A stretch of DNA of 64,000 nt from UBA8941 sp963780545 (GCA_963780545.1 CAWACK010000020.1:62001-126000), one strand, 5' to 3'; counted from the stretch's first letter, positions 9,152 through 18,303 are shown. Numbers and translations: made by a program. The notes: generated by a model from the letters alone, not told the origin.

Positions 9152-9835
9152 CTATGTTCCTCTGTAGAGTCGCGTAGCGAACCTGTGGGGAAGGCCAGCC
9201 GCGTCTATCGCCTCTGCGGTTGCGTCTATATTGTACTTCACGCGTCTATGTTCGACTTTGAGAGACTCTGTGTCGAGTATAAGGTAACTGGCCCTAGGGT
9301 CTCCATCTCTAGGCTGACCCACTGAGCCAGGATTGAGTATGAGGTGTTCATCCCTTTGTACTGTGTAGGGGATGTGGGTGTGGCCGAGGATGAGAACATC
9401 TGCGCCCGTTTGGCGGAGATAATCCTCAGCGTGAGTCTCCGCTTCGGTTTGGAAGATATAGCTTGTGAGGGGCTGCGTCGGGCTCCCGTGGTAGACCAAC
9501 ACGTTGACACCGTCTATCTCGTGGCTCTTACCAGTTGGGAGGGAGCTTAGCCACTTGAGGCTTGCCTCGGTCAGCATTCCTCTGTTGATCCGGATCGCTT
9601 CCTGGGCATCGTCGTTGAACCAGTCGGTTTCCAAGGTCGCGACTGCTCTGTCGTGGTTGCCTGTGACGGTGCTGAAGCACTTGAAGAATATCTGATCAAT
9701 GCACTCCTGGGGGTAAGGACCATAACCGACGACGTCTCCGGCGCAGATGCCGGCGTCCCAGTGGCCCACGTCGTCGAAAACCGCTTCGAGGGCAGAGAGG
9801 TTACTGTGCACATCGGATATTACGAGCAATCTCAA
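9152..9835 (-). CDS. Metallophosphoesterase (YfcE/MJ0936-like)
   Basis: A 227-residue calcineurin-like phosphoesterase. All metal motifs are visible in order: SDVHSN, GDVVGYG, GNHD, HGSP and GHTHIP. These bind two metal ions for hydrolysis of phosphomono- or phosphodiesters. The substrate of this archaeal branch is unsettled. It is divergent from the PAC4-like gene, with 67 bp between starts. Confidence 0.92.
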   Translation of the reverse strand: MRLLVISDVHSNLSALEAVFDDVGHWDAGICAGDVVGYGPYPQECIDQIFFKCFSTVTGNHDRAVATLETDWFNDDAQEAIRINRGMLTEASLKWLSSLPTGKSHEIDGVNVLVYHGSPTQPLTSYIFQTEAETHAEDYLRQTGADVLILGHTHIPYTVQRDEHLILNPGSVGQPRDGDPRASYLILDTESLKVEHRRVKYNIDATAEAIDAAGLPHRFATRLYRGT

Positions 9836-9902
9836 TGGTGATCGGAGAGTATTCGCGTTGAATGGGATAGGCTTAACTCATCCCACGGATATTTTCGAGG
9901 TG

Positions 9903-10232
9903 ATGAGTATAGCCTTCCAGACGGGTAGCGTGGAGCTTGAGGGGAGGATGCTCCGTTGCGGGTTGCTTGAATTGGACAACGCCGTTCTGGCCCTTTTCTG
10001 GGAAGGAGACAAGCCAAAGCTTGGATCTACCACTATAACTCTCCCCGGAGCGGCGTCGTCTCAGCTTCTCGGCGACAGGGACCAGATGCTTGGTAGGGTT
10101 CTAGGTACTCACCTTGCAGCGAAGTACAACAAGATGTCTCTTGTGTCTACACACTTTTCTAGGGGTCACTCGGGTGAAGTAGGGAAGACGCTGCTGGATC
10201 TTGTGAAGCGAATCATGGAGGAGAATAAATGA
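9903..10232 (+). CDS. PAC4-like proteasome-assembly-chaperone homologue (tentative)
   Basis: A 109-residue protein; the start MSIAFQTG is chosen because GAGGTG lies just before the ATG at 9903, while an upstream extension would run into the divergent phosphoesterase gene. The C-terminal half (QLLGDRDQMLGRVLGTHLAA, then KYNKMSLVSTHF and LLDLVKRIMEE) resembles my recollection of human PSMG4/PAC4, which has an LLGD turn, an NK-x-x-x-VS strand and a terminal helix. The N-terminal strand order also fits. PAC3/PAC4 fold proteins help assemble proteasome alpha rings. This is inference from remembered sequence. It overlaps the UbiD start by four bases (ATGA), so the two are translationally coupled. 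Confidence 0.5.
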   Translation: MSIAFQTGSVELEGRMLRCGLLELDNAVLALFWEGDKPKLGSTTITLPGAASSQLLGDRDQMLGRVLGTHLAAKYNKMSLVSTHFSRGHSGEVGKTLLDLVKRIMEENK

Positions 10233-11569
10233 GTGATCTTAGGGTTTTCCTGGAGCAACTTGAGCAGAGTGGTGATTTAGTTAAGGTCAAGGAGTCTCTC
10301 AGCCCAAAATTTGAGATTCCTGCGGCGCTGAAGAGATTCGATGCTGGAAAGGCGTTATTGTTCGAGAAGGTTGATGGGTACGATACGAAGGTCGTTGGCG
10401 GGGTCTGTGGTACACGACAGAGAATCCTAGACGCCCTCTGCCTCAAGCCAAACGATCTTTACCCGACGCTGCTTGAGGCGATGAAGAGCCCAAAAAAATG
10501 TAGGATTGATGATGGACCCGTTAAAGAGGTAGTCGAGAGCGGGGATCTAACCAAGATCCCGATCTTGACACATTTCGATGGTGACCCAGGCCCTTTCATT
10601 ACCTCCGGCATCTTATACGCGAGGAGCCCCGATGGTTCTGTGGAGAATGTGAGTTATCACCGGCTCATGGCTGTTGACGGAAAGAAATTGACGATAAGGA
10701 TCGTCCCAAGGCATTTGTACCGTCTGACGCAGTTGGCGAGGAAAGCAGGGCAAAAGACTATGGATGTGAGTGTAAGCGTAGGTCTCCATCCCGCAGTGCT
10801 ATTATCAGCATCTATGCCAGCGGCTTATGGGACGAGCGAGTTTGAAGTGGCCAACAACCTCATGGGTGGGAAGCTGAAACTCACCGAGTGTGAGCACATC
10901 GACGCGCTTGCCCCCGCGGATGCGGAGCTCGTCCTTGAGTGCAAACTTCACCTTGATGAGGAGATGACCGAGGGACCCTTCGTCGACCAAACAGGCACCT
11001 TCGATGTGCAGAGGAAGCAGCCGACGTTAGAACTCGCGGGCGTGATGCATAGGGAGAACTACATCTATCACGGGTTGCTACCGTCGGGTTCGGAACACAT
11101 GCTACTTATGGGGATGCCTCCTGAGGTAAGGATCTGGGACTATGTTAGGAATATTGTGCCAACGGTCCGTGGTGTGAACATGACCCTCGGTGGTGTTGGA
11201 TGGCTGCACTGCGTCGTTAGCTTCGAGAAGTTCAGGGAGGGTGACCCTAAGAACGTCTTGATGGCAATGTTCGCGGCGCACCCAAGCTTAAAGCACGCCG
11301 TAGTTGTGGACTCAGACATCGACCCCTTTAATATGCAGGAGGTCGAGTGGGCGATTGCCACCCGCTTCAAAGGCGACGAAGACATTCTCCTCGTACCAAA
11401 CAGTAGGGTTTCTAGCCTAGATTCAGCCTCTGATCAGGAGAGAGAGCTAGGTTGTAAGGTAGGGATCGACGCGACGAGGCCGCTTTCTAAGCCGGCGGAA
11501 AAGTTCATGAAGGCTAAGATACCGGTATCGGAACGCGTCGAGGAGATACTAAAAAAGTACTCGATATAA
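10229..11569 (+). CDS. UbiD-family decarboxylase, possible anhydromevalonate phosphate decarboxylase
   Basis: A 446-residue UbiD-family enzyme, which uses prenylated FMN to decarboxylate unsaturated acids. Family segments include GDPGPFITSGI, SYHRLMAVDGKKLTIR and TEGPFVDQTGTF, the last carrying the conserved acidic active-site region. In Archaea one UbiD branch decarboxylates trans-anhydromevalonate 5-phosphate in the modified mevalonate pathway, after an aconitase-X dehydratase. Both aconitase-X subunit genes lie only 3 kb downstream here, which favours that role. A UbiX prenyltransferase is not in the window. An unrelated aromatic-acid decarboxylase remains possible. Confidence 0.88.
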   Translation: MSDLRVFLEQLEQSGDLVKVKESLSPKFEIPAALKRFDAGKALLFEKVDGYDTKVVGGVCGTRQRILDALCLKPNDLYPTLLEAMKSPKKCRIDDGPVKEVVESGDLTKIPILTHFDGDPGPFITSGILYARSPDGSVENVSYHRLMAVDGKKLTIRIVPRHLYRLTQLARKAGQKTMDVSVSVGLHPAVLLSASMPAAYGTSEFEVANNLMGGKLKLTECEHIDALAPADAELVLECKLHLDEEMTEGPFVDQTGTFDVQRKQPTLELAGVMHRENYIYHGLLPSGSEHMLLMGMPPEVRIWDYVRNIVPTVRGVNMTLGGVGWLHCVVSFEKFREGDPKNVLMAMFAAHPSLKHAVVVDSDIDPFNMQEVEWAIATRFKGDEDILLVPNSRVSSLDSASDQERELGCKVGIDATRPLSKPAEKFMKAKIPVSERVEEILKKYSI

Positions 11570-11727
11570 TACCTCTCATGCACGGTTTATGATCCTCTTT
11601 ATATCCATTTAATTTCGAAAGACTGTTCAAATCATCAATCAGAGTCGCGTGTGCTAGATTTTCACTTAAGAGATAAGAAGAATGCATGTTCATCCGCAGA
11701 TGGTTTTAAAACATTTATTAAGCATCA

Positions 11728-11910
11728 ATGGATGGCATAGGAAACATGGCTAATCTTGGGCGTCTATTATCTGATGGATTCATCATCATCCTGGTAATGG
11801 TGCTGGAGTACTTCACCATCAGGCCCCTCATCGGAGATATCTTGGGATGGGGGTTATTAGGGGTAACAGGCATAATTCTGATACTCGACGTGTTAAAGAA
11901 CATCCTCTAA
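11728..11910 (+). CDS. Small two-helix membrane protein, unknown
   Basis: A 60-residue hydrophobic protein with two likely transmembrane helices (about residues 17-35 and 38-57). A TTTTAAAAC box at 11704-11712 is well placed for a leaderless or short-leader transcript, with the ATG at 11746 (starting MANLGRLL) an alternative start. The opposite-strand open frame of equal length is hydroxyl-rich and looks like its shadow. No function can be assigned. It is the only gene candidate in the 500-bp gap between UbiD and the CitE-like gene. Confidence 0.5.
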   Translation: MDGIGNMANLGRLLSDGFIIILVMVLEYFTIRPLIGDILGWGLLGVTGIILILDVLKNIL

Positions 11911-12024
11911 GCCGACGAGAGCTAAGGATGATAAGGAGTCTATAATTTACTCTTATTCGCATGTGCGTTCCGAGAGTCTGCCGCCCACCCAGTTGAAGCA
12001 TCATTTTGGCAACCTCAAAGCTGA

Positions 12025-12053
12025 AGCTGTAGCACCATTTAGGTGGTGCAGCT
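12025..12053. other. Bulged inverted repeat between convergent genes
   Basis: An imperfect hairpin: AGCT pairs with AGCT and GCACC with GGTGC, with a three-base bulge on the left arm and an eight-base loop. It lies 17 bp beyond the stop of the CitE-like gene and could mark a transcript end. No T-tract follows in either direction. Confidence 0.3.
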
Positions 12054-12069
12054 GAGCGCACGCGACAGT

Positions 12070-13056
12070 TTATTCGGATTTTTTTATTGCGTTTCTTAAC
12101 TCTTCCTCAAGTTTTTCAGGATTTTTAATTGCTTTGGCTTTTCTTGCCTCCATCGCGGCGATGGCTTCAGCGCGCTCTATAATTGTCTTACATCTCTCAG
12201 CTGTTGCGATATCAATCATCCTGCCGTCGAGTTCAACCGACGCTGTGCCTCTGGATACTCCATTCTCGAACGCCTTTAGGGCGGTTCTCATGTATGAGAC
12301 CTCCTCCTCTGGGATGGAGAAGCCTTTATTCAGCTGGATGATTGGCGCAGGGTGGATGACCCCTGCCCCCTTGAAGCCCAACTTCCTTGAGTTGACGGAG
12401 GCTTCATAGATCTTCTCAGGCTCGCCCCAGCTAAAGGGCTCGACGCCAATTAGACCCATAGGCTGGATGCCGGCGGCGTATGCATCCATAAGGACCTTTG
12501 AGTTTGCATACCATAGCTCCTTACCCTCATTTGTCGTTCGAACACCCATCTCGCGAGTTAGGTCCTCAGCTCCAACGCTTATGGTGACGATCCTCGGACT
12601 TGAGCAAGCGATCTCATATGCCCTTATAACGCCCAAGGCGCTCTCAACGGTAACCGAGATCTGGATACTTTTTGGGGGTATGCCTCTACGTCTCTCGAGT
12701 TCTGTTATAATTTCTTCCCTAAGCTTGACCTCTTCCGCTGACTCAACCTTTGGTAGTGAGATACAGGTAAGACCTGGCCAGATCGACGCCTCCAAGTCCT
12801 TAACAGCCTGTGTTATGGGTCGGTTGATCCTTACTGAAACGTCTGAGCCACCCTTACCCACGAGTGGGATGGATTCTTTGATGAGCGCACGTGAAGGCTC
12901 CTTTTCGGACTCAGGAACCGAGTCCTCGAGATCCATTACATAGCAGTCGGCTCCCCTCGTGTATGCCTTCTGGGTGAACCTAGGGACATTTACAGGGAAA
13001 GTCATTGAAGACCTTCTGACGAAACTCCTCATATCAGTGTAGTGCGCTGCGCTCAT
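12070..13056 (-). CDS. HpcH/HpaI-CitE-like lyase (malyl/citramalyl-CoA lyase type)
   Basis: A 328-residue TIM-barrel lyase of the CitE family. The metal-binding and CoA-site motifs are visible: VMDLEDSVP near the start, VRINRP, ISLPKVESAEEV, VTVESALGVI and SVGAEDLTREMGV. Such enzymes cleave (S)-malyl-CoA, citramalyl-CoA or related beta-hydroxyacyl-CoAs to acetyl-CoA or pyruvate/glyoxylate products. The upstream same-strand gene is a class III CoA-transferase, so activation and cleavage of a dicarboxylate as its CoA ester is a sensible joint role. The gap between them is 50 bp, consistent with an operon. The C-terminus is a charged helical tail. Confidence 0.85.
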   Translation of the reverse strand: MSAAHYTDMRSFVRRSSMTFPVNVPRFTQKAYTRGADCYVMDLEDSVPESEKEPSRALIKESIPLVGKGGSDVSVRINRPITQAVKDLEASIWPGLTCISLPKVESAEEVKLREEIITELERRRGIPPKSIQISVTVESALGVIRAYEIACSSPRIVTISVGAEDLTREMGVRTTNEGKELWYANSKVLMDAYAAGIQPMGLIGVEPFSWGEPEKIYEASVNSRKLGFKGAGVIHPAPIIQLNKGFSIPEEEVSYMRTALKAFENGVSRGTASVELDGRMIDIATAERCKTIIERAEAIAAMEARKAKAIKNPEKLEEELRNAIKKSE

Positions 13057-13106
13057 GCCAGTCTCGGTGTGTAGGTTCTTATATTGGGGATTTAATGGCT
13101 TTTAGT

Positions 13107-14288
13107 TTAGCGGATCTCGTGGCTGAAGGCCACCTTCTCCTGAATCAGCTGCTCTACCTCATCATCTCTGTAGCCGATTAGCTTCAGGATTTCTGATGTG
13201 TCTTGGCCTAAAAGAGGGGGAAGGGTTTCGACGGACACAGGAGTCTCCGAGAACTGGATGCCAGTCGCGACGGATCTGTAGGTGAAGCCTAACGGGTGAG
13301 GTTTCTCTATTATAATCCCTCTATCGATCACGTTCGGGTCGCTGATGACTTCATCGTCTGTTCTCACGGATGAGCATGGGATCTTTTCACTTAGTAGTCG
13401 AGATACCTCGTCTCTTGTCCTTTTTTTGAACCAATCAGTAAGTTTCGTGGATGATTGCTTTAATTCGTCAACCTGGACACCCACGACTTCGGCTAAAATC
13501 TTTAGGTCCTTTTCGGCCGCGGCCCTTACTACAACGAATCCATCCTTCGTCTCATACACTCCATGTATAGTGGTTGATGGCCGTTTAGATCTCTCCTCCG
13601 CGGTGATTCCTGCCTGTAAGTAATGGGTGAAGGCCAATCCCGTGACCGTCATTAGGGCATCGGTCTGGGCGACGTCAATCCTTTGACCTCTCCCGGTGAT
13701 GTTTCTATGGTATATGGCAGCGAGGATACCGAGTGCGAGGAAGGTCCCCGGGATGGAGTCTCCAGGGCTACCTGCAAGGCAGCTGGGAGTAAATGAGGCT
13801 TTACTGCCGAGACCACGGGGCTCGCGGCTGTTAAGCCACATCCAGCCGCTCGCTGCCTGACTGACAATATCGTAAGATGGTCTAGAGGCATACGGACCGG
13901 TCTGACCAAAGCCAGAGATGGATGCATAAATGATACCCGGATTCACCTTAGATAACGTGTCGTATCCAATGCCTAGCTTATCCATAACGCCTGGCCTGAA
14001 ATTCTCAACAACGACATCTGAGATTCTTGCGAGCCTCTTAAGCGCTTCAACTCCTTTCTCCTTCTTGAGGTCGAGCGCGATGCTCTTCTTGTTTCTGTTA
14101 GGGAACATGAAGTAACTACTCTGGCCCTCTAGTTTGACGTATCCAGCGCTTACTCTAGATTCATCACCCCAAGGTGGCTCGACCTTTACAACCTCGGCAC
14201 CCATGTCGGCTAGCAGCATCGTACAAAAAGGTCCAGCCAGATGCTGTGAAAGATCTAGGATCCTTAAGTTAGACAGCGCCTTTACCAA
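13107..14288 (-). CDS. Class III CoA-transferase (CaiB/BaiF family)
   Basis: A 393-residue family III CoA-transferase. The N-terminus ILDLSQHLAGPFCTMLLADMG and the adjoining VVKVEPPWGDESR are diagnostic. The FMFPNRNKKSIALDLK segment and VVENFRPGVMDKLG follow; the usual catalytic Asp would fall in the QTDALM region. These enzymes move CoA between carboxylic acids. Paired with the CitE-like lyase downstream, a citramalate or other dicarboxylate substrate is plausible. The substrate is inferred from context only. Confidence 0.9.
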   Translation of the reverse strand: MVKALSNLRILDLSQHLAGPFCTMLLADMGAEVVKVEPPWGDESRVSAGYVKLEGQSSYFMFPNRNKKSIALDLKKEKGVEALKRLARISDVVVENFRPGVMDKLGIGYDTLSKVNPGIIYASISGFGQTGPYASRPSYDIVSQAASGWMWLNSREPRGLGSKASFTPSCLAGSPGDSIPGTFLALGILAAIYHRNITGRGQRIDVAQTDALMTVTGLAFTHYLQAGITAEERSKRPSTTIHGVYETKDGFVVVRAAAEKDLKILAEVVGVQVDELKQSSTKLTDWFKKRTRDEVSRLLSEKIPCSSVRTDDEVISDPNVIDRGIIIEKPHPLGFTYRSVATGIQFSETPVSVETLPPLLGQDTSEILKLIGYRDDEVEQLIQEKVAFSHEIR

Positions 14289-14529
14289 GCCACCACCTAA
14301 AGAAGGCTATACTGGGTTTTCCTTAAAAGTTACTGGCTATTCGCACATTAAATTTGCAGTGCTAAAATCGATTCAAAGAAAAAGTTGACCATTTGTTCTG
14401 CGCAAATGACCATTTAATGACAATTTGATGAATTTATCTTCCTTCTTGTTTTTGCATGTCCCTGTGAGTAACTAAGCAATTTATCGCGAGGGTTTTTAGC
14501 GCTGTATTTAGCTGTCATGGTGATAAGGG

Positions 14530-15721
14530 TTGTATCTTACGAGGGAGGAGGAGCGGATGCTCTCGGGGGAACACGGCTATGGTGTAGCTAAGTCAATGGA
14601 GCTTTTAGTCGCTTTAGGAGAAGTCTTTGGGGCCGAGAGACTCGTTCATGTGGATAGTGCTCATGTATCGGGTGTAAGTTACAAGAATCTAGGCGATGCT
14701 GGGTTAGAATGGTTGGAGGATCAGGCTAAGCTCGGAGCTAAGGCAAGGGTGAAGGCTACGCTTAACCCCGCGGGGATGGATATGGCTCGCTGGCGGGAGA
14801 TGAATATCCCAGAAGAGTTCGCGGACAAGCAGCGTAGGGTCATCAAGGCATTCGAGAACCTCGGCATCGAGACCAACATGTACCTGTACACCCTACCTCG
14901 TGGGACATGTTCCCAAGTTTGGAAGTCAAATAGCATGGGCAGAGTCGTCCGCAATCTGTTACTCGAACTCGGTTTTGGGGGCTAGGACTAATAGGGAATC
15001 CGGACCCACAACAATCGCCAGCGCCATCACGGGCCTAACGCCTCTTTATGAATATAGGCTCGATGAAAATAGGCTACCTGGCAAGCTTGTAGATGTCAAA
15101 GCGAAACTTTCGGATCCAATCGACTACAGTGCACTTGGTTACGTAACTGGAAAACTCGTGGGAGCCACTGTTCCCTACTTCCGTGGATTGGGAAAACCGA
15201 CTTTAGAGTCTTTAAAGACGATGGGAGCTGCCCTCGCAACTAGCGGTGGAATAGCATTATGGCATGGAGAGGGCGTCACCCCTGAAGCGGAGAAGGTGGA
15301 GCATCAACTCAAGGAGGTAGAGAAGCTAACCATCGAGGAGAGGGACCTTATGGAAGCCCGCGAGAAGTTTCAATGCGATGTTTCGGACCCAATCACCTGC
15401 ATAGGTTGCCCCCACTGTAGCCTCGTAGAAGTTCAAGAGGTCGCCAATCTCTGTGAGAGGATGAAACTAAAGAAGAAGGTCTGGGTCTTCACCAGCCGAG
15501 GAGTTTACTCTGAGGCTGAGAGAAAGGGCTATGTGAGGAGGATCGAGGACGCTGGCGGGAGGGTATATGTCGACACATGCATGGTTGTTGCACCCTTGAA
15601 GGAGATGGGATGGAAGGAGGTTGCTCTTAATAGTTTCAAGGGTGCCCAGTACTCCTCTAATATGGGCCTAAAGACGAAAATGGGCACCGCGAAAGAGCTC
15701 ATCGAGGAGGCTTTAAAATGA
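14530..15721 (+). CDS. Aconitase X catalytic subunit, probable phosphomevalonate dehydratase large subunit (frameshifted)
   Basis: The gene is read in two frames. From a TTG start (MYLTREEERMLSGEHG, typical aconitase-X opening; an in-frame stop at 14524 excludes an upstream start) to about 14880, and then one frame over. Dropping the single T at 14881 joins GIETNM to TCTPYLVGHVPKFG and gives one continuous protein of 396 residues, the normal family length. The family carries a [4Fe-4S] cluster; candidate cysteines include those in TCTPY and CIGCPHC. In Archaea the enzyme dehydrates mevalonate 5-phosphate to trans-anhydromevalonate 5-phosphate. The small-subunit gene overlaps its stop by four bases. 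Either a sequence error or a recent lesion is possible. Confidence 0.88.
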
Positions 15722-16116
15722 TACTCAGAGGGCGGAAGGTTGTTGGAGGTACGATCGAAGGTGAGGCTCTGGTTAGCAGGGATCCTGTCAGCTTCTACGG
15801 TGGTATCGATCCGGATACAGGCATCGTTATAGAACCTGGCCACGCCTGCCAAGGACAGAGAATCTCTGGAAAGGTTTTCGTCTTCCCCACAGGAAAGGGA
15901 AGTACCGTTGGCAGTTATGTAATATATAGAATGAAGAAGCAGGACACTGCTCCAGCTGCAATTGTCAATGTTGTGACCGAGGCCATAATCGCCACCGGCT
16001 GCGTCATCTCAGGCATCCCTCTGGTGGATAAGCTAAATTTAGACCCTCTTGAGGTCCTAAGGTCCGGGATGAGACTACGCGTCAGAGGAGACGAGGGGCT
16101 AGTAGAGATTATTTAA
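15718..16116 (+). CDS. Aconitase X swivel-domain (small) subunit
   Basis: A 132-residue swivelling beta-barrel domain that completes the aconitase-X active site. Features are the opening GRKVVGGTIEGEALVS, the GIDPDTGIVIEPGHACQGQRISGKVFVFP core, and the conserved GKGSTVGSYV loop, which carries the catalytic Ser region. It overlaps the large subunit by ATGA, so the two are translationally coupled. It is intact, which argues that the large subunit is functional too. Confidence 0.92.
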   Translation: MILRGRKVVGGTIEGEALVSRDPVSFYGGIDPDTGIVIEPGHACQGQRISGKVFVFPTGKGSTVGSYVIYRMKKQDTAPAAIVNVVTEAIIATGCVISGIPLVDKLNLDPLEVLRSGMRLRVRGDEGLVEII

Positions 16117-16167
16117 ACAGTCGGTTGGGGCAATCGATTTATCGCATGGCGCCGATGTTGTTTCAAT

Positions 16168-17310
16168 ATGGATTTTAGAAGGCGGCTCACAGGGCTCCAG
16201 GCTAAGATGGAGGAACAGGGGTTAGACCTTGTGGTCTACGGTGTTGGCCCCGACTTCCAATACCTTACGGGTACCAACCTGGAGTGGCGTAAAGGGAGAG
16301 ACCTTCATCATCCCCAAGACAATGTCTTCGTCGCCCGACAGGCAGAGCCGATCCTTACTCTTAACCCTGATAGCCAAGAGCAAGCTAAAGGGACCTGGAT
16401 AAAGGATATTCGTGTCGTAGACCGCGTTCAGCCCTACGGGGACCTCGTCAAACGCGTCATATCTGATCTCGGCGTGAAGCCAGGTCGCGTCGCGATAGGG
16501 GACTTCTGCTGGGGGAGCACAAGCCTCGAGGTAGCGAAAGCATGTGCTGGTTCCCGGTTCCGCGTCGCAGAAGGGCTACTCGACCACATCAGGATGGTGA
16601 AGGAACCTGAGGAGGTGGCGAGGTTAAAGAAGGTAGCAGATATCACAGAAGCCGTTATGAATCTAATCTCGCCAAGAATCGTTGAGGGGTTGACGCAGAA
16701 GAACCTCCAAATAATGATGGAGATGATGGGACGTGGCCTCGGCGCCAGCGATGTCAGCTTCCCCTCCACAGGTGGCTACCTGAAAACGGGGACAATCCCA
16801 TCAGAAGACCCCTTCATCTACCCGAAGGAAGCAGGGTTAGTCAGAGGTACTAGCATAGCCTTCGACTTCGGCCTCGTCTACGACGGCTACTGCAGTGACT
16901 GGGGACGGAGTCTCTACTATGGGCAGGTGCGCCCCGACATACTCCAGGCCTACCAATCCCTCAACCTCGCCTTATTACAAGCTGCCGACGCCGTCGGCGG
17001 AGAGGTAACGCGGCTCTGCGACTTCTACTCTCACATAGAAAAAACCCTCGATAAGCTCGGCTATGGCAACCTCCTCCGGAACAGGCTGAAAACGGGCGTT
17101 ATCGGCCATCAGATTGGTGTAGAGGTCCATGAGGATCCGTGGCTAAAGCCCGAGACCACACAGCCCCTCGTCGAGGGTATGGTGTTCTGCTTGGAACCGA
17201 AGCTCTGGAGCAAAGGGGAGTACTACTTACGCGTCGAAGATATGATACAAATCAGGAACGGGAAGGCTGAGTTCCTCACAACATACACACGAGACCAGTT
17301 TCAACTCTAG
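16168..17310 (+). CDS. M24 metallopeptidase (Xaa-Pro dipeptidase/aminopeptidase type)
   Basis: A 380-residue pita-bread peptidase with an N-terminal creatinase-like domain (about 1-150) and a C-terminal catalytic domain. All five dimetal ligands are visible: D233 (FDFG), D244 (SDWGR), H314 (GHQIG), E343 (LEPK) and E357 (VEDM). It should release an N-terminal residue ahead of proline or split Xaa-Pro dipeptides. It follows the aconitase-X genes by 51 bp and precedes tmk by 36 bp on the same strand, so read-through is likely although the functions are unrelated. Confidence 0.92.
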   Translation: MDFRRRLTGLQAKMEEQGLDLVVYGVGPDFQYLTGTNLEWRKGRDLHHPQDNVFVARQAEPILTLNPDSQEQAKGTWIKDIRVVDRVQPYGDLVKRVISDLGVKPGRVAIGDFCWGSTSLEVAKACAGSRFRVAEGLLDHIRMVKEPEEVARLKKVADITEAVMNLISPRIVEGLTQKNLQIMMEMMGRGLGASDVSFPSTGGYLKTGTIPSEDPFIYPKEAGLVRGTSIAFDFGLVYDGYCSDWGRSLYYGQVRPDILQAYQSLNLALLQAADAVGGEVTRLCDFYSHIEKTLDKLGYGNLLRNRLKTGVIGHQIGVEVHEDPWLKPETTQPLVEGMVFCLEPKLWSKGEYYLRVEDMIQIRNGKAEFLTTYTRDQFQL

Positions 17311-17346
17311 GAAGGCATTTAACGCCTCTAGTCCACTTTTCAGGCG

Positions 17347-17949
17347 ATGGCTCCGAGAGGCTGGTTCATAGTCTTTGAGGGTATCGACGGCAGCGGGAAG
17401 AGCACCCAGATCGACCTTCTGAGCATGAAGTTCCGCGACCAAGGCGTGGATCATGTCCTAGAACGTGAGCCAAGCGACGGGAGCATAGGCCGATTCATCC
17501 GGAGTTATGCTGAGGCAGGGGAGAGGTATTTCTCGCCAGAGACGGAGGCGCTTCTTTTCACGGCGGATCGCTTCGAGCATAGCAAGAGGATCAGTCAGAT
17601 CCTCGAACAGGGAACAACTGTGGTTTGCGACAGGTACTATCACTCAACCCTCGCCTACCAAGGAGCCGCGGGTGTCGATGTGGCTTGGCTTCGCGACCTC
17701 CAAAAATTCACCCCAAAACCTGACCTAATTCTGTTGCTCGATGTCGACCCGGAGAGAAGCCTCATGAGGGTCTCCGGGAGGACACTCACCATCTTCGAGA
17801 ACAGAAGCTACCTGAAGAGGGTACGCGACCTCTACCTCCAGTTTGAGAGGGCTGGGGAGATGAAGCTCATCGACGTGGAGCACCCCGTCGACGAGGTCGA
17901 GGCGAAGGTTCAGAGGTTCGTAGAGGAGCTTACTGATTTAAAGCTGTAG
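17347..17949 (+). CDS. tmk: Thymidylate kinase
   Basis: A 200-residue dTMP kinase. The P-loop EGIDGSGKST is at about 11-20, the DRYYHSTLAYQG motif is near residue 96, and a DVDPERSLMRVSGR segment forms the lid region. It phosphorylates dTMP to dTDP for DNA synthesis. Length and motifs are typical. It is convergent with the UPF0148 gene, with only nine bases between stops. Confidence 0.95.
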   Translation: MAPRGWFIVFEGIDGSGKSTQIDLLSMKFRDQGVDHVLEREPSDGSIGRFIRSYAEAGERYFSPETEALLFTADRFEHSKRISQILEQGTTVVCDRYYHSTLAYQGAAGVDVAWLRDLQKFTPKPDLILLLDVDPERSLMRVSGRTLTIFENRSYLKRVRDLYLQFERAGEMKLIDVEHPVDEVEAKVQRFVEELTDLKL

Positions 17950-17958
17950 ACCTGATTT

Positions 17959-18303
17959 TTACTGTTTAGGTCTACCCTGCCTGATACGCGATATGGCGTC
18001 GAGGAGTACGATTATTGTCTCAGCTAGCAGTTTAATCTTCGCAGCTTCGGTTTCCGCTTCTAGCATCTGGTGGACTAGCTGAATCTTTGCCGTGAGAGTA
18101 TTCTCGAGGCTGGTGTCTTGGGTGATCTGCTCCTTGTCTTCACCTTCTTTGACAATCCTGACCTCCCGCTTCTCCCGGGGGCAGACGATCTCTCCAGTCT
18201 TGAGCTGGAAGAGAGGTGCACTACACTCTGGGCAGGTGATGCTGAGCATCTTAGCGCCTTTGCGGAGCATCTCCGCCATCTCCTTCATACTCTGGTCAGA
18301 CAA
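17959..18303 (-). CDS. UPF0148 / Sjogren-autoantigen-p27-like zinc-ribbon protein
   Basis: A 114-residue archaeal protein of the family named after human SSSCA1 (p27). It opens with a helical segment (MKEMAEMLRKGAKML) followed by the ribbon ITCPECSAPLFQLKTGEIVCP, giving CxxC plus a single third Cys. The fourth ligand seen in many members is not evident, so zinc binding is less certain here. A helical C-terminus follows. Function is unknown in Archaea. Confidence 0.82.
   Translation of the reverse strand: MSDQSMKEMAEMLRKGAKMLSITCPECSAPLFQLKTGEIVCPREKREVRIVKEGEDKEQITQDTSLENTLTAKIQLVHQMLEAETEAAKIKLLAETIIVLLDAISRIRQGRPKQ

Noticed and set aside
9238..9510. Frames on both strands across the metallophosphoesterase gene
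   Set aside because: The phosphoesterase motifs are all in the chosen frame; the others are low-complexity shadows.
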